The notes beneath the pieces were generated by a model that did no database searches, was not told where the DNA came from, and saw only the letters and a program-made list of their open reading frames with translations. A stretch of 8,162 nt of DNA from a bacterium (lineage in GTDB: Bacteria; Desulfobacterota; Deferrisomatia; Deferrisomatales; BM512), in contig SRXB01000082.1 in assembly GCA_009724975.1 (NCBI GenBank), positions 1 to 8,162 of the forward strand, written 5' to 3'. Below, in pieces: positions 5,478 to 8,162 of the stretch (its first letter is position 1; each line of letters opens with the position of its first letter). Made by a program: the position numbers and the translations under genes.

Positions 5478-6629
5478 TTGAAAGAGCTCCTTTTGAAGGC
5501 GAAAAAGGCGGTGAGGGGAGGGGAGACGCTGGAAAACTGGTGGTTTTTCATCTCCGAGGGCTTTGTAATGGCAAGCGGGGGAGGGGAGCCCCCTTCCCTG
5601 CCGGAAAAAACTCCGAAAATCGAGGCAGACCTTGTAAGCGAGCCTCTTTTAGACGCCCACGTTCACCTCTTTCTCTCCGGCTCCTTCGATTCTTCAGAAA
5701 GGGAGCTGACGGCGGCGCTTTCGCGGGAAGAGGCGCTTGCCCGAATAATGAAGATTCTTGAGGATTACAAAAAGGCGGGGATTTGGGCGGTGCGCGACGG
5801 AGGTGACCCCCAAGGGCTTGCCCTTGAGGCCTCGGCGCTTGCATCAGAAAATCCGGAGAGGTACGCAAGGGTATTCCCATCTGCGGGCCCGTTCTACAAA
5901 AGAGGGTTTTACGGCTCCTTTCTCGGCCACGCGGTTGACGACCCCAGCGAGGCGCTTCCACTGATAGAAAAAATGGCCGCAAGGGGAGCTACCCAGATAA
6001 AGGTCATCGCCACCGGACTCAACAGCCTTCAAAAGGCGGGCGAGACGGGGCCCAATCCCTTTAGCGCCTCCGAAATGGAGCTTTGGCGGGAGATTTCCCT
6101 CAAATCGGGCCTTCCGCTGATGATGCACGCCAACGGCCCCCTTCAGGTACCGCTCGTGGCGTCGCCCCTGACCGTGGAACACGGCTTCTGGATGGAGGAG
6201 GGGGACGAAAAGCGGCTCAGGGAGTCGGGAGCCGCCTTCACTCCCACCACGGTTGCGTGGTCCTCCCTACTTCGCCACCCGTCTCTCACCGAGGAGCAAA
6301 AAAGCGTGGTCGCCAAGACCGCCGCGCGCCACGAGGAGGAGACGAGGCTTTGCATCGAAGCCGGAGTGCCGGTTTTGGCTGGAAGCGACGCAGGAACCCC
6401 GGGCGTCTCCCATGTGGAGGGGTTTTTCCGCGAGGCGGAGGCTCTTATGAAGCTGGGACTTTCGTTTGGAGAGATGCTGGCCGGCCAAAAGATAATCGCC
6501 CCTGAATTTACATGCCTTCGGGACGGTAAGGAAGCGGGGTTTGTCGTCATCGAAAAGGGCGGGAATAATCTTACGTACTACTTTAACAAATTAACGACAA
6601 CTATTTGGAATAACGATGAAAGAAGCTGA
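5478..6629 (+). CDS. Metal-dependent amidohydrolase (imidazolonepropionase/prolidase-like)
   Basis: A roughly 383-residue member of the amidohydrolase superfamily (PF01979-like), which hydrolyses C-N or related bonds using one or two metal ions in a TIM barrel. With the start at 5478 the ligands are His61 and His63 (DAHVHL), Lys175 (IKVIATG, the position of the carboxylated lysine in binuclear members), His217 (MMHANG), His235 (VEHGF) and Asp304 (AGSDAGTPG). The substrate cannot be deduced. The start is uncertain. The WWFFISEGFVMASGGG segment looks like the small beta-sandwich that precedes the barrel and argues for a start before 5568; TTG 5478, 7 nt after the rsmD stop, is the first candidate. 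ATG 5568 has a good GAGGG 7 nt upstream and is the main alternative; GTG 5511 is also possible. It sits in the rsmD operon and overlaps the next gene by 14 nt. Confidence 0.85.
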   Translation: MKELLLKAKKAVRGGETLENWWFFISEGFVMASGGGEPPSLPEKTPKIEADLVSEPLLDAHVHLFLSGSFDSSERELTAALSREEALARIMKILEDYKKAGIWAVRDGGDPQGLALEASALASENPERYARVFPSAGPFYKRGFYGSFLGHAVDDPSEALPLIEKMAARGATQIKVIATGLNSLQKAGETGPNPFSASEMELWREISLKSGLPLMMHANGPLQVPLVASPLTVEHGFWMEEGDEKRLRESGAAFTPTTVAWSSLLRHPSLTEEQKSVVAKTAARHEEETRLCIEAGVPVLAGSDAGTPGVSHVEGFFREAEALMKLGLSFGEMLAGQKIIAPEFTCLRDGKEAGFVVIEKGGNNLTYYFNKLTTTIWNNDERS

Positions 6630-7956
6630 ATTTAAAAAGTGGTGGGCAACCGAGAAGGCGCCGGAGCTGAACCTTAAATACGCCCCTAAAATTCTTGCCC
6701 AGGCCTCCACGCTGGCCCAATTTATGGCCGCGGGAAAAGGGCCTCTCGACCGAGCCGTCTCGGAGTACCAGCGAGAAAACAAGATGGGCAAAAATGACCG
6801 CGCCATCCTCGGCTACGGCGTTTACGGCTTTGCCCGCAACCGCGCCTGCCTGAAAAGATTTTTCGATGCCGAGGAGCTTTTGGTGGCCGGCTTTCTGGAT
6901 CATTTCGAGCGTGGTTCGATTGACGTTTCCGGCATATTCGGCAGGAACTTGCCAGGTAAATTTAAGAATCTGGATGAAGCCAGGGGCAAGTGGATTGAGA
7001 CCCTTTCGGCGCATCATGATTCGCCGCCTTCCATGCTCGACGAAAAGGGCCGAACCGCCTTTTCCTTCCTCTTTTCCGTTCCCGAGTTCTGGCTTAAGGC
7101 GGGGCCATGGGATACGGTCGGCGAAGCCGTTAGGGAGCTTTGCGCAGGCAGGAGGAGGCAGTCTCCGCACCTTCGGGCCAACACCCTTAAAACAACCGTA
7201 GATGAGGTGAGATCAAATCTGGAAAGGTTTGGATTATCAATAACCAATCTTGCAATATCAAATATGGGGCTTAAGGTTGACACCCCACTCTCCCTCGCCT
7301 CTTCCGACCTCTTTCGCGAAGGGATGTTCGAGTTGCAGGACGAGGGAAGCCAGCTCATCTCCCTTGCCTGCGAGCCCAAAGCCGGAGAGAAGATTCTGGA
7401 CCTCTGCGCGGGCGGCTCCGGCAAGGCCCTTGCGATAGCGGCCATAACTGAAAATCAAGCTAACATAACAAGTTACGATAAATACCTTAGAAGGCTTCTT
7501 AATGGCGTCGAACGCATAGAACGGGCGGGAGCCAAGGTGGAAATAGCCCAGACATTTAACGAAGTCGTCGAAAAAATCCCCTTCGATACCGTCCTGGTCG
7601 ACGCGCCATGCTCCTCGACTGGAACGATGAGGCGAAACCCCGACGTCTGCTGGCGGGTGCAGGAGCAGGATATAGCCTCCTTCGCCGCCATTCAGGGCGA
7701 ACTCCTCACAAGGGCCGCGCTTTTGGTCCGCAAGGGCGGGAAGGTGGTCTATTCCACCTGCAGCCTGATGAAGGGCGAGAATTACGCCGTGGTGGAGAAA
7801 TTTCTCTCTGAAAACAAAGAGTTCTCGCCGATTTCCTTCAAGGCTGGCGGTTTTTCTTCCGACTCCGGCGTCTCACGCTTGCCGATGACGCTTGAGGGGT
7901 ATGAAGGGGATGGATACTTCATCGCGGTTCTACGTCGTAACGATGCTAGTATGTAG
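6616..7956 (+). CDS. RsmB/NOP family 16S rRNA (cytosine-C5)-methyltransferase
   Basis: A 446-residue protein with the RsmB layout: an N-terminal NusB-like helical domain (about residues 20-135, with DRAILGYGVYGFAR) followed by a Rossmann methyltransferase domain. RsmB makes m5C967 in 16S rRNA using SAM and two cysteines. Both are present: Cys332 in motif IV (DAPCSSTGTMRRNPD) and the nucleophile Cys382 in motif VI (YSTCSLMKGEN). Motif I reads LDLCAGGSGKAL where the usual form is CAxPGGKT, a variation that also resembles alphaproteobacterial members. HLRANTLK and FELQDEGSQLI are further family marks. The target could be C967 or another cytosine, so I give no firm symbol. The ATG at 6616 overlaps the amidohydrolase by 14 nt, with GGAA a few bases upstream, indicating translational coupling. 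Codon use is patchy, with A+T-richer blocks near 7195-7270 and 7440-7510. Confidence 0.93.
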   Translation: MKEAEFKKWWATEKAPELNLKYAPKILAQASTLAQFMAAGKGPLDRAVSEYQRENKMGKNDRAILGYGVYGFARNRACLKRFFDAEELLVAGFLDHFERGSIDVSGIFGRNLPGKFKNLDEARGKWIETLSAHHDSPPSMLDEKGRTAFSFLFSVPEFWLKAGPWDTVGEAVRELCAGRRRQSPHLRANTLKTTVDEVRSNLERFGLSITNLAISNMGLKVDTPLSLASSDLFREGMFELQDEGSQLISLACEPKAGEKILDLCAGGSGKALAIAAITENQANITSYDKYLRRLLNGVERIERAGAKVEIAQTFNEVVEKIPFDTVLVDAPCSSTGTMRRNPDVCWRVQEQDIASFAAIQGELLTRAALLVRKGGKVVYSTCSLMKGENYAVVEKFLSENKEFSPISFKAGGFSSDSGVSRLPMTLEGYEGDGYFIAVLRRNDASM

Positions 7957-8162
7957 GAAGGGAAATATACATTTTAAGTCATATAAGCCTCAATGATACC
8001 ACACCATATGAATAGATAATTAAGTTAACATAATATATCTTATCAGACATTAGCTCTCGATGAAGTCCATTCGCCGTCTTGACCCCCCTGACCCAAATCG
8101 CCTCACCGCCACTGCCTTGCTCCATGCACTTAACTTCTCTGCCGGAACGCGGGCGTTTTCAG
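7957..8162. other. A+T-rich spacer and unidentified right-edge segment
   Basis: From 7957 to about 8050 the sequence is strongly A+T-rich and holds no gene, clear terminator or convincing promoter that I can see. From about 8050 to the edge it becomes G+C-rich. Two frames are open to the edge: on the plus strand from ATG 8060 (begins MKSIRRLDPPDPN, no ribosome binding site), and on the minus strand ending with a stop at 8050-8052 (ends VRRFGSGGSRRRMDFIES). They overlap, so at most one is likely real, and neither is recognised. The segment may be the end of a gene, an intergenic repeat or non-coding. Confidence 0.4.

Noticed and set aside
6601..7170. Minus-strand open frame of 189 codons
   Set aside because: It lies antisense to the NusB-like domain of the RsmB-like gene and shows no independent support.

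Overview
The window reads as ordinary, gene-dense bacterial chromosome, G+C-rich for most of its length. A secreted protein with an N-terminal signal peptide, a UbiU/YhbU-like U32 protein, a class 3 (Rhizobium ReAV-type) asparaginase and an enolase with a TGAPCRSDR C-terminal signature fit a Gram-negative bacterium. A Desulfobacterota/deltaproteobacterial-type lineage is my best guess, but it rests on impressions of family sequences and not on any search. No mobile element, CRISPR array, rRNA or tRNA was seen.

Layout. (1) 1-597 (+): 3' part of a peptidase U32 family gene whose start lies before the window. (2) 594-2056 (-): a two-gene unit transcribed leftward, a YjbQ/UPF0047 protein followed after 11 nt by an asparaginase II family enzyme. 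The asparaginase stop overlaps the U32 stop tail-to-tail by 4 bp. (3) 2057-2278: a 222-nt divergent intergenic region with the enolase leader, a small GCAA-loop hairpin and two inverted repeats. (4) 2279-4005 (+): eno and ndk, 23 nt apart, closed by a perfect 12-bp bidirectional terminator at 4025-4052. (5) 4071-4823 (-): a predicted secreted protein of unknown function with a methionine-rich tail, sharing that terminator and having a good extended -10 promoter. (6) 4916-7956 (+): an apparent three-gene operon, an RsmD-like rRNA methyltransferase, a metal-dependent amidohydrolase and an RsmB/NOP-type rRNA m5C methyltransferase, with spacings of 7 nt and -14 nt. (7) 7957-8162: an A+T-rich spacer followed by a G+C-rich edge segment that is open on both strands and not identified.

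Functionally this is housekeeping: glycolysis (enolase), nucleotide balance (Ndk), 16S rRNA modification (RsmD-like and RsmB-like), amino acid/amide hydrolysis (asparaginase, amidohydrolase) and a U32 protein of the type involved in ubiquinone or RNA modification. I did not find a convincing undescribed multi-gene system. The points most worth a second look are the RsmD-like enzyme with APPY in place of the usual (D/N)PPY catalytic motif, the secreted protein with a Met/Pro/Gly tail, the strand-biased recurrence of the heptamer GCAAGGG, and the unexplained right edge.
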